NCBI GenBank assembly: GCA_003586115.2
Contig: QVOM02000049.1
Location: 17,117,470-17,181,469 of the forward strand
DNA length: 64,000 nucleotides
DNA from: Salvator merianae
Lineage: Eukaryota > Chordata > Lepidosauria > Squamata > Teiidae
Reading direction: 5' to 3'
Part shown: positions 25,078 through 37,419 of the stretch, piece by piece
How the letters are laid out: each line of letters begins with the position of its first letter
How positions within the stretch are numbered: position 1 is the first letter of the stretch
Notes under the pieces: model-generated
What the model saw: the letters and a program-made list of their open reading frames with translations, nothing else
What the model was told of the DNA's origin: nothing
Database searches by the model: none
Position numbers and translations under genes: made by a program

Positions 25078-25346
25078 AAGAAAAGAAGAAAAAAAAGAAG
25101 AAGAAGAAGAAAAAGAAGAAGAAGAAGAAGAAGAAGAGGAGGAGGAGGAGCTTGGTTTTTATACCTCGCTTTTCTCGGCCGAACCTGACTCAAAGCGGCT
25201 TACAAGGTTATTTTTCGCCCGAAGGCTTACATCTGTCTATCTTCCGCATCACACAATGTGATGCTCCCTATTTATCTACTTGCAATTACTTGCTTTCGAA
25301 AAGCTAGGTTGGCTGGAGCTAGAGGCCAGTAGAGGGCACTCATCCC
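25078..25346 (-). mobile_element. Young SINE with a (GAA)n tail, copy 1
   Basis: The (GAA)n tract at 25078-25150 is the tail of a SINE read on the minus strand. The body is 'tttttatacctcgcttttctcg', 'actcaaagcggcttacaagg', 'cgaaggcttacatctgtc', 'gtagataaatagggagc'-type text. It starts near 25346 at 'gtgccctctactggcctc'. The copy at 38527-38740, in the opposite orientation, is nearly identical, so both are recent. The tail end matches the Sauria/BovB-type 3' end. Confidence 0.75.
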
Positions 25347-25442
25347 CTCTACACGGAAGGTCATCTATCCCACCCTACTGAGGAACTGCTGACTACCAGC
25401 TGGTATCTGCCTCTTGGGATCTGAAGCTGAGAGAGTCAGAGA

Positions 25443-25713
25443 ACAAGGATAATGTTGACTGACGTTTAAAGAGGTTGCTGTGCTGAGTGGAAGCAGCAGG
25501 TTTCTTGGTCTACAAAAGTCCCTAAGAATTCTAAACATCTGTCTTCCAGTTTTCCCAACTGGGGATGGACAACTGGGAAAACTGGGAGACAGATGTTTAG
25601 AATTCTTAGGGACTTTTGTAGATTGCATCACATATACACTCAGGAGACCAAGAAACCTGCTGCTTCCACTCAGCACAGCAACCTCTTTAAACGTCAGTCA
25701 ACATTATCCTTGT
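25443..25713. repeat. Near-perfect long palindrome (about 115-bp arms)
   Basis: The left arm (25443-25557) is the reverse complement of the right arm (25574-25620 plus 25646-25713), with one mismatch in 115 aligned positions and a 16-nt centre. The right arm carries 25 extra bases at 25621-25645 (gattgcatcacatatacact plus cagga). The peptide MLSGSSRFLGL is encoded in both directions because of this symmetry. It does not start or end with the termini of any element family seen here. It could be a recent inverted duplication, a foldback element, or an assembly artefact. Confidence 0.95.
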
Positions 25714-26330
25714 CATCATGTTGCTCCACTGTGACTTTGCTTTTTATCTCTAAACCTGCCTGATCACTGTATTATTGCCAAAGCCTGTTGCCTTGTTGCT
25801 GGCTATTGCAGCTGCTCAATAAATTGCTTCTTTTTATTTTTTATTGTTTTTAATAAAGATTGCTTTTTTTAGATTACTTTTGCCTCAGAACTCCTTCCTT
25901 TCCCCCTTCTCCTCTGGGTAAAACACGCCAGCCAATTGCAATCTGTCTTAAAGCAGTTTTTTACATCAACCTATTAGTCTTGAAAATCCCACTGAAATAA
26001 CTGGAGATGAGTAATTCTCCTTCAAGCCCCCCCAGTTTATTCCTTCTTCTTGTTTCATCAGTGGATGCTGGCTATTGTTGTTTTCACTACTGTTCCACTC
26101 TGAATATTGCTGGTTTTAATGTGAATTAAAGGGCACTTGTTACTTTAAGTTCCATCACACATTGTTATGCTGATTTTACCCAGAATAGCAGAGTAATCCT
26201 TGCATTTTTCCTCAGAACTATGTGCATTTATTATGAATGAATTATTCCTATATCAGCTAGTTGTTTATAAACTGTTTTGTATTTATTTCCTTATTGAAAA
26301 TTCTTCATGGCATACTACGTACTCTGCACT
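25714..26330. other. Intronic sequence, possibly part of an LTR
   Basis: The stretch 25735-25860 ('cctgttgccttgttgctgg', 'gctgctcaataaattgctt') resembles the R-U5 part of an LTR with an AATAAA signal, but no TG...CA boundary was found. The remainder is AT-rich and featureless. Confidence 0.35.
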
Positions 26331-26547
26331 TTATTTCTGATTCTCAAACATTGGAGGATACAACTCAGTGGAATTTGATATTCTTCTGAATTACTCAGCA
26401 TTTTATCCCTATTTCTGATTCCAACATTGGAGGGTGCAATATATAGAATTCAAGATCTATGTGAATTACTCAGCACTTTATCCTTATTTCCCATTCTCAA
26501 ACATTGAAGGGTATGACTCTATGGAATGTGAAGCTCCTTTGAATTTA
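26331..26547. repeat. Three-copy tandem repeat, unit about 78 bp
   Basis: Units start near 26331, 26411 and 26486. Each contains 'tatttctgattctcaaacattggagg', a variable middle, and 'gaattactcagca-tttatcc'. Identity between units is roughly 75-80 percent, so the duplication is old. Confidence 0.75.
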
Positions 26548-27639
26548 TGTATTGTACCAAATGGTTGTGATACTCTCTCTCCATTGGAGACCCTGGGCAA
26601 AGTTAGCTTCATTCGCATTCTGGCAATAGATACTATTCAGTATTTCTCACACTAGGTTTTCATGAAAAAGCATTAAGATTGCTTCCAGACCTTTCTTTGT
26701 GTCTTTCTTTTATAGTGCAAATGTGTTCAGCATGAAAAAAACAGTATTAGAAGGCTAATAATCCTACATTGAGAAATTTCTGCAATACTGTACGTGGAAC
26801 ACTTAATTTTAAAGTACTATATAAATGTCAGGCATTGTTATTAATATACACTATAGGCATATATGCTAACATAACCTATTGTAATGAATAAGTATATGTT
26901 AACATGGGTAAAACTAACTATTTACAAGTGCTATTCTTATTTGTGACATGGAGGAAAAAGAGACTATGGATGTAAAAAACAACCACCTAAGGCATATAAC
27001 CTGCTTTATTTTTAGCTAAATATTTTTTATTTTTGCATCTTTCCAAACTCTCTTCCCTGCCCTTTGAAAAGGAGTGTGCCACAAATAAAAGGATGAATCT
27101 GAATGAACCAAAACTGAGGCATAAAACCTCAAGCATCTAAATTATAGGAAAACATGCTTCATATTCTTAAAATAGCTTGCTGAGTACTTAAACTTGGAAA
27201 GGATATAAAATCCTCCAAAGCCATAATCGTCTCCTTTCTCTTTTGCAAAAATCCTATCATATTCCTATTTTAATTTCTTTTTTCAGCCTTTCCACGAAAT
27301 TTGCTTTTTATATGTCTTTCTTCACATCTGGAACAAAATGGAGCACATCTGTTTTCCATTACGGTGTCTACATAACATAGTATAACTAAAGGCTCAGTGG
27401 ATAAAAAATGTTATTGGGAATATGTACCATTGGTTGAAGGCATACAAAAACAGACAGTATTAAGTGAACAAATTAAATTATCTGAATGTTTTGTGATATA
27501 GAGGTTATGCAACTGTTAACTTTTTGCACAAAAATGTACAACTTGAAAGGCAGGTGACCTGAGAAAGAACAGAGGACTCTTGGATTTGATTCCACAAGCA
27601 AATATTTAGGCCTGTTAAATCAAACTTTTAAATGTAGTA
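26548..27639. other. Intronic sequence, nothing recognised
   Basis: AT-rich, with no recognisable repeat or coding segment. Confidence 0.55.
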
Positions 27640-27995
27640 TAGAGATTTACACAAACTAAAATTGTATGCTTGGTTCACCATTGAACCAGACATCTGTTTG
27701 TTTGGTTCTACAGTGAATCGGTTAATAGAACAATGGTTGTTCACATTTGATTTTGTACTAGTTTGAAAACAAGAAATACCATTTTTTCCACTGAGAAAAA
27801 TACTTTTCAAGGGCAAAACCACAGGAACGCAAACTGTTTTATCGAATAGTTCACGTTTGCAAGTGGGGGACTGGTTTGGTTCGATCGAAGTTTTGGATAT
27901 TTGAACAACTGAATGTTTGCTTTGATGCAACCATTCACTAACTAGCTGGTTCACCGCAGACCATGAACCAACTGAACCAGTCTGGCACAGTTCTA
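27640..27995. mobile_element. hAT-like MITE
   Basis: The left end is TAGAGATTTACACAAACT and the right end, read inward, TAGAACTGTGCCAGACTGG, matching the TAGRGATGTGCAC family. The flanking octamers atgtagta and atatagtt agree at six of eight positions, consistent with a decayed 8-bp target duplication. The 142-residue minus-strand frame inside is incidental. Confidence 0.6.
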
Positions 27996-28679
27996 ATATA
28001 GTTGTGCCGAAGGGACAAGAGAGGAGGAAAAAGCCATCCAGAACTTCAGTTGTCACAACAAAACCACTGTAGGACCTCTTGTCCTCTCTTCAGAAAAAAT
28101 GCCTTTAAAAGAAGCCCCATTTTATTTAAAGAACAAATATTCTGGGTTGAAACTATTGTTTAAACTGGCGTAGTTTCCACTGATGCACAATATAAGCAAC
28201 TAAAGTATAATGTCTGGACTGACCTGCATTACTGGGCCATGAACTGTGTGGAGAATAAAAAACATCCTTCTAAGCCACCTGGGAACAGTGCTGTAGGGAT
28301 TTCTAGTCAGCCTGACTTCTCTAATAATACCCACAACTGACAAACATTAACACAGCAAGTGCATTATTCCACCCTGTGCCACCTGCTACAACTTGCTGGG
28401 GCTCAATTCCTCAATGGGCTGCAATTATGACTGCAAAAACACCATTTGTATCTCAGTTGCTAAGTGTCTTCCTACCTACAACCCATTTTTAGGGTTAATT
28501 ATTTGGCAACTGCTGAGGCTCAGGCAGCAGGCAGCTCTGTACCAGAATTCATGTGTGCCTTAAAAATCTTCCTGAAGAAGCCACTTCTCTGCTTGCCATT
28601 TGGGAGGGCTTATTGATCCAGGCTTGTTGTGAGAGGCTCAAGTGACTTGGGCAACATCTGGCACAGACTGTGCTTGGAG
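27996..28679. other. Intronic sequence, nothing recognised
   Basis: No frame or repeat is recognised. Confidence 0.5.
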
Positions 28680-29070
28680 TGTGGTGTCCAATTGGCACTG
28701 TGCTTCAAAGAGAGTCAGGCTTCGGTTTGGTGTGTGGATTCCTGGCAGTAGTATCTATGCCTAGGAGTGCTCCAGCAAGAGGCTGCTGAAAAGCAGTCCT
28801 GCAGGGGGGCAGGTAAAACTTCTGGTTCCTGCTGCTGTGCAAACAGATGGGAATGGCCCATGGGGATGTGCTGGAATGTCCCCACCCTGCAGCATCAAAA
28901 CTGGGGAACTTTTGTTCCCCAGCTTTGAAGCTAGGCAGGATTGTGCCAGCCACTGAATGGTCAGCCACCAGCTCACTTCACTCCAACCAGCTGTGTTCCT
29001 GGCCTGGAAGGCTTTTGCCAGGCCAGGTGAATTCTCTGTGGGGCACACCAACCTTGGTTATTTGAAAAAA
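28680..29070. mobile_element. Dispersed element with a perfect GGGGAAC palindrome
   Basis: CTGGGGAAC (28901-28909) pairs perfectly with GTTCCCCAG (28914-28922) around TTTT. It is followed by 'ctttgaag', like the other copies of this core in the window. The element's own ends were not resolved. Confidence 0.5.
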
Positions 29071-30594
29071 AAAAAAAGCCTTGTACTCAGAACTCCAATC
29101 TGTTCCAGGGGAAAGGGTGGGTGGGATGTCCTACTGTACTGTAACGTACTGAATATAATTTAGCTTGCTATCTCCTGATTGTAGGTTTTTGGAATATGTT
29201 TGTGTTTATGTACATGTATGTCTTTGGTTTGCATGGCCTCGTAATAAAACAAAACAAAAGAGAACAAAACTACCTCCAGTGGAAACACTAAACTGGGGAA
29301 CAAAAGTTCCTTGGTTCAGTGTTCGCCCCACCCAGAGCTGGGGCAGGTGTGCAAACAACATTTCTCCCACCCCTGCAAGTGCTCGATTGCTAAACAAAGG
29401 TTGTTCACAGAGCAATCTCCATTATACCACAGTTTCTGCAGTCGTGAGGAGTCGTGGGCCTCTGTTTCTTGCTTGTTCTATGAGCACTATAATCTTGTAC
29501 TTCATGAGGTTGCCTGTGTGAGATCCAGATAAATTTTCTGGAGTTCTTCTATCCAATCAGATTACTATCATGGATGGATTAATGGACTGGAACCGGAATA
29601 CGGAGGTGTCCACCTTCTGCATGTATCCATGTTCTCGATTAGGACCCATTTGTACACCAGTAGACCTTGATACTCAGGTTTACCAGCAATCCAGATCAAG
29701 GGACTCTTGATTTGGATCACGCTCCATCCTGCACAAGCAGAGTGAACTAAGAGTGGGTGCAGCCTCCTGTATTCCACACTAACGTGCAGAAGGAAGGTCC
29801 TTAGTGCATTTGTTGGTAAGGAAGAACACCAACATGGGCAGAAAAGTCCATATTCCTCCTTTGTTTAGGACTGCAGCAAGGGCATCATTCTGATCTTAAA
29901 TGAAGCAATGGTACAGGTGATGCAGAAAGGAACTGATTTGGAGTTTCATTCAGTGTAACAATAACAGTGACTATTAAACATAGACAATGAGAATTCCCCT
30001 CCCTCAAATAATGGAGCTAAACACAGAACCTAAACATCAAGCCTTTTCTATCATCTTTTGCTTCTCTTTCAACTCCACACACACACAGCTGTTTTGTAGA
30101 AGTCATGCTGGGTTAGGGAGAAGAGCTGTCCTTTTGTCATTCCAAATTTAACATCTCCCCTATGCAAAGTTTGTTGATACAAATAACTGCACTTTCCTAC
30201 TGAATATAAAATGCGCTACTCAGTATTATTCCATAAGACAGTAATTTCCTATTAACTGCCAGCTAGTAATAAAAGGATAGGAAGACCTGTTAAGTTCGAA
30301 TGCAGACTGCAGTCTCAGTAAAATTATAATAACCAGCATAACTCTGTTAAAGAAAGTACAATTGCAGAAAATGGAATGTTTTTCTGCCATTATCTTTTGC
30401 TTTACCTGACCTTCTTCAACATTTATTGCAATCCTTAATAATTAGAAAGGAGTGTAGACTATAGCACTCACTGCAATAGCAGACTTAACGTGTTTTTCTG
30501 TTCAAAAATATGTGCAGTTTTTTATATTTTAAGGCTGTAATTGTTTGTAGGTCTAGCAATTTATAATCACTGGATAAATAAAAGGAATTACAGG
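29071..30594. other. Intronic sequence with one further palindrome copy
   Basis: At 29291-29315 'actggggaacaaaagttcct' with 'tggt' is another copy of the GGGGAAC-type core. The remainder (29320-30594) contains nothing that can be named. Confidence 0.5.
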
Positions 30595-30800
30595 TTTTAT
30601 TTATTTATTAATTTCAGAATATTTATATCCTGCACCTCATCCAAAGATCTCAGAGCAGATTACAACAACCATTAAAACTATTAAAACCATAAAACCATAT
30701 ATAAAACATAGTAGCCACCCTCCTAGTACAGGACAACTTTTGAAGGCACTTTAGACAACAAAGGGCAGGGTGGAGAGGTATGTTTTAATCAGGCACTGAA
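30595..30800. mobile_element. Dispersed repeat, TTTATTTATT...ATCCTGC type, copy 2
   Basis: Starts 'tttatttatttattaatttc' and continues 'atttatatcctgcacctc' and 'atctcagagcagattacaac'. It shares head and order of motifs with 19841-20110 and 50385-50515. Class unresolved. Confidence 0.45.
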
Positions 30801-31344
30801 AACTATATAACGTTGACATGTGGTACAGCACGAAAGCTATTTCAAAGTCTAGGGGCCACCATAAAAAGGACTTCCCACGTGTCCCTCCCACCTTGCATAC
30901 GAGGAGGATTTGTATGGCAGTCCCAGCATTGTGCTGGGTTAATCTTGGGTTTTACATTCTGTCTGCATGCAGCCTTGGTATTATAACATTTTCACTAGCA
31001 CTGGATAAAGCTTTTGTTATGATCATTGACTGCAACCAAAGAGGGATGAGGCAAGGCCTATCACTTCTACAATTAATGAAAGCGATACTGTTCAAGTATT
31101 TAAAAAGACATTACAAGGAAGACAGTCTTGTTTTAGTGTATTTTGTTATAAGTGATAATATAAGAGGAGATGAGTTTAGATTCTCGCTACTTTTCTTGCT
31201 ATCATGTGAGGTCTTTTGGCACTTAACATAGGTACAGTCCAGTGTGCCATGCAGCCTGCTTCTGGACTCTGCCTTCCACATGCTAGAGTGGAACAGAAAG
31301 GCTCCACGCCCTCCCTGGACCAATCCATCCACATTAGGATAGAG
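30801..31344. other. Intronic sequence, nothing recognised
   Basis: A 137-residue plus-strand frame spans 30818-31231. It has no recognisable domain and starts close to a dispersed repeat; likely chance. Confidence 0.45.
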
Positions 31345-31600
31345 TGAGGCCCGGTCTAGGTGGCCAAAATGGCCACCTATACTGAGACACTGGTAGACCT
31401 TGGTTTTTCAGGTCTATTGGCATTTCAGGGGCAGCTAGACTGGCCCAGGGAAGGTGTATGGAAGGGCGCATGACTCCCTGTTCTGGTCTAACAGGAGAAC
31501 CTCTACTGCCAGTGCACCAAATTGTGCTGCCGAAATGCATTCCCAGAGGGAACTGAGGGTAGGAGCTGAAGTTCTTAGCCCTCAGTGCACCCAGAAGTGG
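31345..31600. mobile_element. Short dispersed repeat shared with 7500-7715
   Basis: Shares 'ggtggccaaaatgg', 'actggtagacc' and 'accaaattgtgctgccgaaatg' in order with the 7500 copy, with similar spacing. Probably a non-autonomous DNA element. Confidence 0.45.
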
Positions 31601-32559
31601 GTTCAAAGGTTGCACGATCTCCAGAGCCAGTGAGGAACACTGTACTGGGACAGTCTTCTAAATGTGGAAGGCTTATCTCAGTACTTTGGAGCATTCCTGT
31701 CACCAGAACAGATTCAGACTAGTCCAGTCCTGTTGGACTGGCCTACTAAGATAAGTGTGTAAACAGCTTATAAGACTTCAGTAACCATAATGTTTTCTGT
31801 GGTTCTCCATTAGTATTTGATTTTTTTGGAGCATAAGAAAACGAGAGATTAGCAGTGGAAATGATCACTGCTAATTTCACTGGTCCTATTTCACTCCATC
31901 AGTGGAACATCCTTGTTCTAACTTTGGTTGGAGAAAGGTCATCTAGAGCTTTCAGCATCCTTAGAGTTGGTCTGCAGTTGTGGAAGTAATAAAACTATTC
32001 TTTGTGATTAACGTAAACACCATAAACTGTTCCCAGCTTAAGAGAATGTATCAAGGACAAAAACGTTGTAGAAAGTCAGCTTTCAACAAGTTACAGTACC
32101 TGGAAATAGCTGTGATATTAACTAACTTCTCAGGTCTTCCTTCCTTTTTACTAGCTCAGCCTATCAGATGCTCTGTGAAAAACTAAGATCCACAATGTGT
32201 CACATTGACCCACTTTCCAGAGTTATATGTGGCAAAACAGACCTGTCAATGACATTTGCAGATAAGGAGGAGATGCCTGAGCGAACGTCAGATTCAATAT
32301 CAATCTTTTACAAAAAAGGCCTTGCAGACCTCTTTGGAGAAATAAAATCTGCATCACTAGATAGCATTGGACAGCAAAACACAATTGACTTCCATATCAG
32401 AAAACAATCTATTAAAAACAAACAAGCAACTGGGGTCTGATATAATTCACGAGAAAGTTCATTTATGGAATGCTATACCCCTTCTGCACCTGTTTGCACA
32501 AACTGCATGAAATATAAAGATTTACTTGTCCACTGTTTATGCAACAGCAAAAAAAAAAA
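31601..32559. other. Intronic sequence, nothing recognised
   Basis: Two frames at 31980-32186 and 32168-32440 have ordinary-looking composition but no recognisable domain and no splice-site support that I can argue for. Confidence 0.45.
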
Positions 32560-32970
32560 GCATGTCATAAGAAGAGCCCTTTGGATTGGGCCACAGCCCA
32601 TCCAGTCTAGCATGTTTCACACAGTGACTCATCATCTGCTTCTGGGCATTCTCAAGCAGAAGACAAAGGCAAAACTTTCACCTGCTCTCCACTCCCTGCA
32701 AATGGCCTTCAGAGGCATCCTGCCTGTCTCTCCACTCTGGAGACAGTACCTAGGCATCCATTCTAGCAGCCATTTATATTCCTGGCCTCCATGGGTTTAT
32801 CTGTAAGAACATAAGAGGAGCCCTGCTGGATCAGGGCACGGCACATCTAGTCCAGCATCCTGTCTCACACGGTCATCCACCACAGGCAAAACCTTCCCCT
32901 ACTCTTGACTCCCTGCAAATGGCATTCAGAGGCATCCTGCACATCATTTGGCCCCCAAGGCAGAAGACAT
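32560..32970 (-). mobile_element. Two adjacent CR1 3' end fragments
   Basis: The first copy (32560-32804) runs from 'cataagaagagcccttt' to 'catgggtttatctg'. The second starts at about 32805 with 'aagaacataagaggagccct' and stops near 'ggcatcctgcacatc'. Both are in the same orientation, so this is either two insertions or a tandem duplication. Confidence 0.65.
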
Positions 32971-33876
32971 GCTGGCTGTAGGCCTGCCATCTCCAGCTCT
33001 TGAAGACCTCAAAGCTAAGGAATGAAAGTTCCTCAACTTCAAAGTTTCCACCCAGTGTGACTAAAGGGTCAGATAGGAAGTAGCCGCAAAAGTCTAGTCC
33101 TTAATCACGCCAGGTAGAAAATGGGGCAGATAAGTTGCCAGCATTCCTGCTGTCCCTCCATATAGTGGTGGCATGGCTCATGAGACCAGTAAACACTCTT
33201 CAAGTATTTCTTCGTGCTCTGTGTTAAGGACAGCTCCAGAGGCAACTTCCAGCCCACTGAGGTGAGCTGCAGTGCTGATGGGTAAGGACAGGCAGCCTTT
33301 TTGGACCATGTGGGTGCATCCTCAGTTGTGATTTGCACAAGCATTGCCAGGAACTCTGCCATTTTTACCTGATTAGCCGAGCTTACAATAAGGAGCTGTT
33401 TCACAGAGCTTCACAGTTTAAACTGCAAGTATGAATATGACGAAGAATCAGCATGGTTCCAGTGCTGTACTTTTATGATTGCTAAAGAGTATAAATGTAT
33501 TTCTTTAGCTATCACAAGGTGTTATGATGACATGCATGGTTCTATACCCACAGGAATACTATCCTCACAGCAACCCTGTAAGTTAAATTAGGCTGAGATG
33601 CAGTGGCTGAAAGTTGGAATTTGAAATGACTGAAGGGCAAAAGCTTGTCTATGGGGGGGTATCATTTAGGATGCTGTGCAGACTACTACACCATGAGGCT
33701 AGAGAAGGCTCTGAAAATGATGGGGTTGGGGTAGATTGAAGCATTGCCTCTGGAGACAAAGAATAAATTTAGTTTACAAAAGGAGGCAACCAAGTGGGGA
33801 TGCTGGTGACTTAAAACTTATGAAAAATATTATTTTCACCAAAATCTCAACTTGTACCTTTCTAAAAGGAATTTGA
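32971..33876. other. Intronic sequence with a palindrome copy and an old SINE
   Basis: At 33012-33039 'aagctaaggaatgaaagttc' continues as a weaker copy of the AAAGTTCC palindrome. At 33550-33690 'ctcacagcaaccctgtaagttaaattaggctgag' is the body of an old tRNA-derived SINE. Nothing coding. Confidence 0.45.
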
Positions 33877-34443
33877 GGGGCTGTTCGCACTACAGCGGTA
33901 GTCCGTTCTTGTCCGTTCGCTGGAACGGAGGCTTCGCACTGCCGCGGGTGCGCGCCTCACCCGATCCGAACTACTTCGTACCCGATTCGTACCTGATCCT
34001 GGGTAAGGCTAGACAAGTAAAAGCTTGTCTTCATTCCGACCTGTGCAATGGAGCGAAGATCGGGCACAGTGCTTTCACACTCCCATCCGTGTTTGAAATG
34101 GCGGCCGACGTGGCTGCGCATGCGTGGTCCGGTGCTTCATACCCCGGTCTGATGCTTCATACCCCGGTCCGGTGCTTTGTGCCCGGGATAGCCCTTTGGG
34201 CATGGCAGCCTAGCTGCCATTATGAAGCTGGCTTCGTAAGGAGCCCTCTGGTTACGAAGCGGAGCTTGATGGTACGGAGTGCGGTACCTAACTAGCAGCT
34301 GCCATCCGCACTGTTCCCTCTGCTGGTCGGCTCCGGGTCCGTTCCTCTGGCTGGGAGTGCGAAGGGGAGCCAGCGTTCTCCAACCTCTCTGGTCCGAAGC
34401 CAACTACTGGGAACGGTCTACCGAGCTCAGTGCGAACAGGCCC
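33877..34443. mobile_element. GC-rich MITE with GGGGCTGTTCGCAC ends
   Basis: The left end GGGGCTGTTCGCAC and the right end read inward, GGGCCTGTTCGCACTGAG, are inverted repeats of the type seen in the other GGGCC elements. The 567-bp interior keeps many CpG dinucleotides and a short tandem of 'ggtgcttcataccccggtc' units near 34130-34180, suggesting a recent insertion. A clear target duplication was not found. The 147-residue frame inside follows from composition. Confidence 0.65.
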
Positions 34444-34713
34444 GATGTCAACGATGTGTTGTTTTTTTGGGTAGAATTGCTATAATTTTAAAGGTGTCAG
34501 GCTATTAACAAGTGGTCAGCATGAACACATTACAGCAGTGCCTGCAATAGTTTCCTGTAGACCTGAAAAGCACTCATAGCTTTCTAACTGTATCCAGACA
34601 GCCAAGAAAAACCTCCTGGTAAACTGGGGGGCTCCATCTGAGAAATGGCATTGCTGCCAAAGAGCTGCCACCATCTGGAGAGACGACAGTAGCTTTCTTG
34701 TGTGCTTTCAGCA
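34444..34713. other. Intronic sequence, nothing recognised
   Basis: A short unassigned gap between two elements. Confidence 0.5.
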
Positions 34714-35170
34714 GAGGGCTTTGATCCTAATCAAGGGCCTCTGTGGTTGTCTTCTGGGCATCATTGAACCGCATGTTAATGTGGTTCTGTGAGGCCCTGC
34801 CCCCCCGCAAGTACGCTCCATCTGCATTAGACAGAATGTAATCCTGACTAGGGATGCTCTGATCGCAATCACCGGTGGCCAGTTTAAATGTGACTACCGG
34901 TGGACCAGCAGGCCCCAATCTTGAACAAGGAGGCATGCAGTGCATGCTTGGGACCACTGGGGGAGCAATTTCAGTGGCATGCCAAAGTGTATCGCAACAT
35001 GCATGCCCCAGAGGCTATGGGGCTAGGGCCTTTTGTTCCTTGCTGTCAGAGGTCACGGCATGGGGTGGCCTGGAGCAGAGCTGCTGTGCAGACAGTGCTG
35101 ATCCCACCCACACCTTTTAAAGGTTGGAATCAACAGGCCTGGCTGTTCCAGACCCACCGATTCTGATCAT
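34714..35170. mobile_element. MITE related to 45065-45486
   Basis: Shares with 45065-45486 the ordered blocks 'taatcaagggcc/cctctgtgg', 'catgttaatgtgg', 'gccctgcccccccgc' and 'catgcagtgcatgcttggga'-type text. It keeps only the left side clearly; the right terminus is degraded. Confidence 0.5.
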
Positions 35171-37419
35171 TGGCCTTTCCGTGCACCTTAGCTGCTTTCT
35201 ACCTGGCATGACATGTGTCAAACAGAAAATGGCCAACTTTTACAGCCATTTCCTGTCTTTATGTAAATCACACTGAGGAGATATTTTGTGGCGCAGAACT
35301 TTTGTTCCACAACCTTGAAGAATGGAAGATTCTAGGCATGCAACCCTTCCTGATCCATTGGCAGAATTGCTGGAAGTCACCATGCAGACAACCCATTTTC
35401 AGGCTGTGAAGATGAAGCCTTTATCACACTGGATTAGCAAACTTGAGGAGTCCATCCCTCTCTATAGTGCTACAGAAACCATTATAGTGATCAAGCAACC
35501 ATTGCATTATTAAAGCCAACCCTATAGCTTTGCTCCTAAGTTCATTCATATTAGCATTGAAATTCAGATTTGGGAATGTTTCTACGAAAATGTTCACTAT
35601 TATTGATTTTTTAGGACTTATATCCATGTCTCCCTTTTTCTTCTTCTTTTAATGTTTTTTTTTTTAATTCTTGTTAGCAGCCTTGAGTCTTTATAAAGTA
35701 GGCAGAATACAAGTACACAAATAATTAAATAAGTAAATAAAATTTTAAGTCATTATATCAGAACATCTCTTCTATATATAATAAAGTTTTAATGTGAACT
35801 GCAAATTAGAGTGGAGTAATTCTTCATTGCTTATAAAATCAAATTAACATTTCAAGTAGGAAACAAAAAGACCAGTGATAATCAAATAGATTTATTTTTA
35901 AGAGTAACCTGAAAGCCATAAAACTGCTTGAGTGCTAAGTGGAATAGCAATTGCTTCCTGAAAAGGTCATTTATTCTACTTACTATATGTATTATCAGAG
36001 CGACATCCTAAAGGATTTCAAATGAATTTTCTTACAATTCTTTAATTACAAATGGATGGCTAAAGGTTGTCTTATGCTGAATTATTGTGCACTTGGAGTT
36101 GTGCCATGCATATAAATAACAGAGCCCAGTTTGTCACTTTGGATAGGAAAAAGTGTACCCGCTTCAATAAATTCTTAGCAAAATTGCCACCAACCATCAA
36201 TATGGTTCCATTTTCCTTCTCATTTCCATTACACATGGATTTTGTTGGCCATAGAAACCTTATGAGAGAAAAAAAACAGCACACAGCAATACCATTTGGA
36301 TAGCATAGTAGCACTCAGGATGATTCCAAGCAGGGTACAAAAGAGCCAATTCCCATAAGAGCAGGAAAACCCAGGACTCATGCATTCCGGCCAATACACT
36401 GATGAGAAACTAGTGCGATCAATGGACACTTCTGGGTTCCAGCAAGCACAACCTATCGATAAGATGATGGAAGCTGTAACCCAAGGACATCAAAAGACTA
36501 CAGGCTCCCCACCCTTTGCTCAATGATATTTGATAAAATTTGTAGAGATGTAGCAAGTGTATTACTTGAGCCTGACTCCAAGCGAGGATAAACTTAAATT
36601 TGCAAGGAAAAAGTTCACCAGCATGGATGGCTGTTAGCCACAAATGGTTCTCAGTTTTATGAACTGTTGATATTCAATATACACAGGTAGGTCATATGTC
36701 TGGAATCAGACTAACTTGCACTCACTTCCATTTGAAGTCTGTGGAGCGTGAATTACTACACTGCAGCGGCGCATTCTGCTGAAGCGAATCATGTGTGGGA
36801 AAGCGTTATTTTATAGGCAATGGAGAAATTGTACAAACTGATGAAAATGATGAATAGCAATAATCAAGGGTAGGTATGAGCCAAACAATTCAGTTCTGCT
36901 TGAATTCAAATTTATTTCTAGAAATTCAGCATTCAAATTATAAGCTTCATTTAAATGGAAAGTCTGTCTGAATGCACTTCCAGGGTTTTTTTTGTGACTT
37001 TCAAAGGAATCCAGTTCCATTTGTCTCAAACAACATTACTGAACTGTGGCCATAAGTAGCTTCATACACATGTTGCCATATGATGGCATTTCTGTGCAAC
37101 TGGAGCATGAATGCATTTGTGTCCATCAGCAGCGGGAATAAAGGTGCAAAACTGCGTTCATACAGACTTAGATGGCTCAAGCAGATTCCAAAGATAAAAG
37201 TTCACATGAATGTATTCCATGTGAGAGGGAAACATCAAAACCCTTGGGAGAAGAAAAGAAAGAAATTGATTTGGTTTCGTTTGGCCCATTTCTGATCCTT
37301 TGAAATTACTACCTAGACAGAGTAATAAGCCCAAGTCATGGCTTTAACAGTTTAATATTTTAAAACTTTTTGCATAATTTGGCAAAAACAAAAAACCTCA
37401 TATCTATATTATGATGCCA
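35171..37419. other. Intronic sequence with small LINE tail
   Basis: At 35660-35750 'agcagccttgagtctttataaagtaggcagaatacaag' followed by an 'aataaataa'-type tail resembles an L2-like LINE 3' end. The rest is AT-rich and unassigned. Confidence 0.45.

Noticed and set aside
25365..25734. Two open frames sharing the peptide MLSGSSRFLGL, as paralogous genes
   Set aside because: The shared peptide results from the inverted repeat at 25443-25713 being read on both strands.
30818..31231. 137-residue plus-strand frame
   Set aside because: It starts at the edge of a dispersed repeat, has no domain, and is within the length expected by chance in 64 kb.
33852..34295. 147-residue plus-strand open frame
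   Set aside because: It lies almost wholly in the GC-rich MITE at 33877-34443 and has no transposase-like content.
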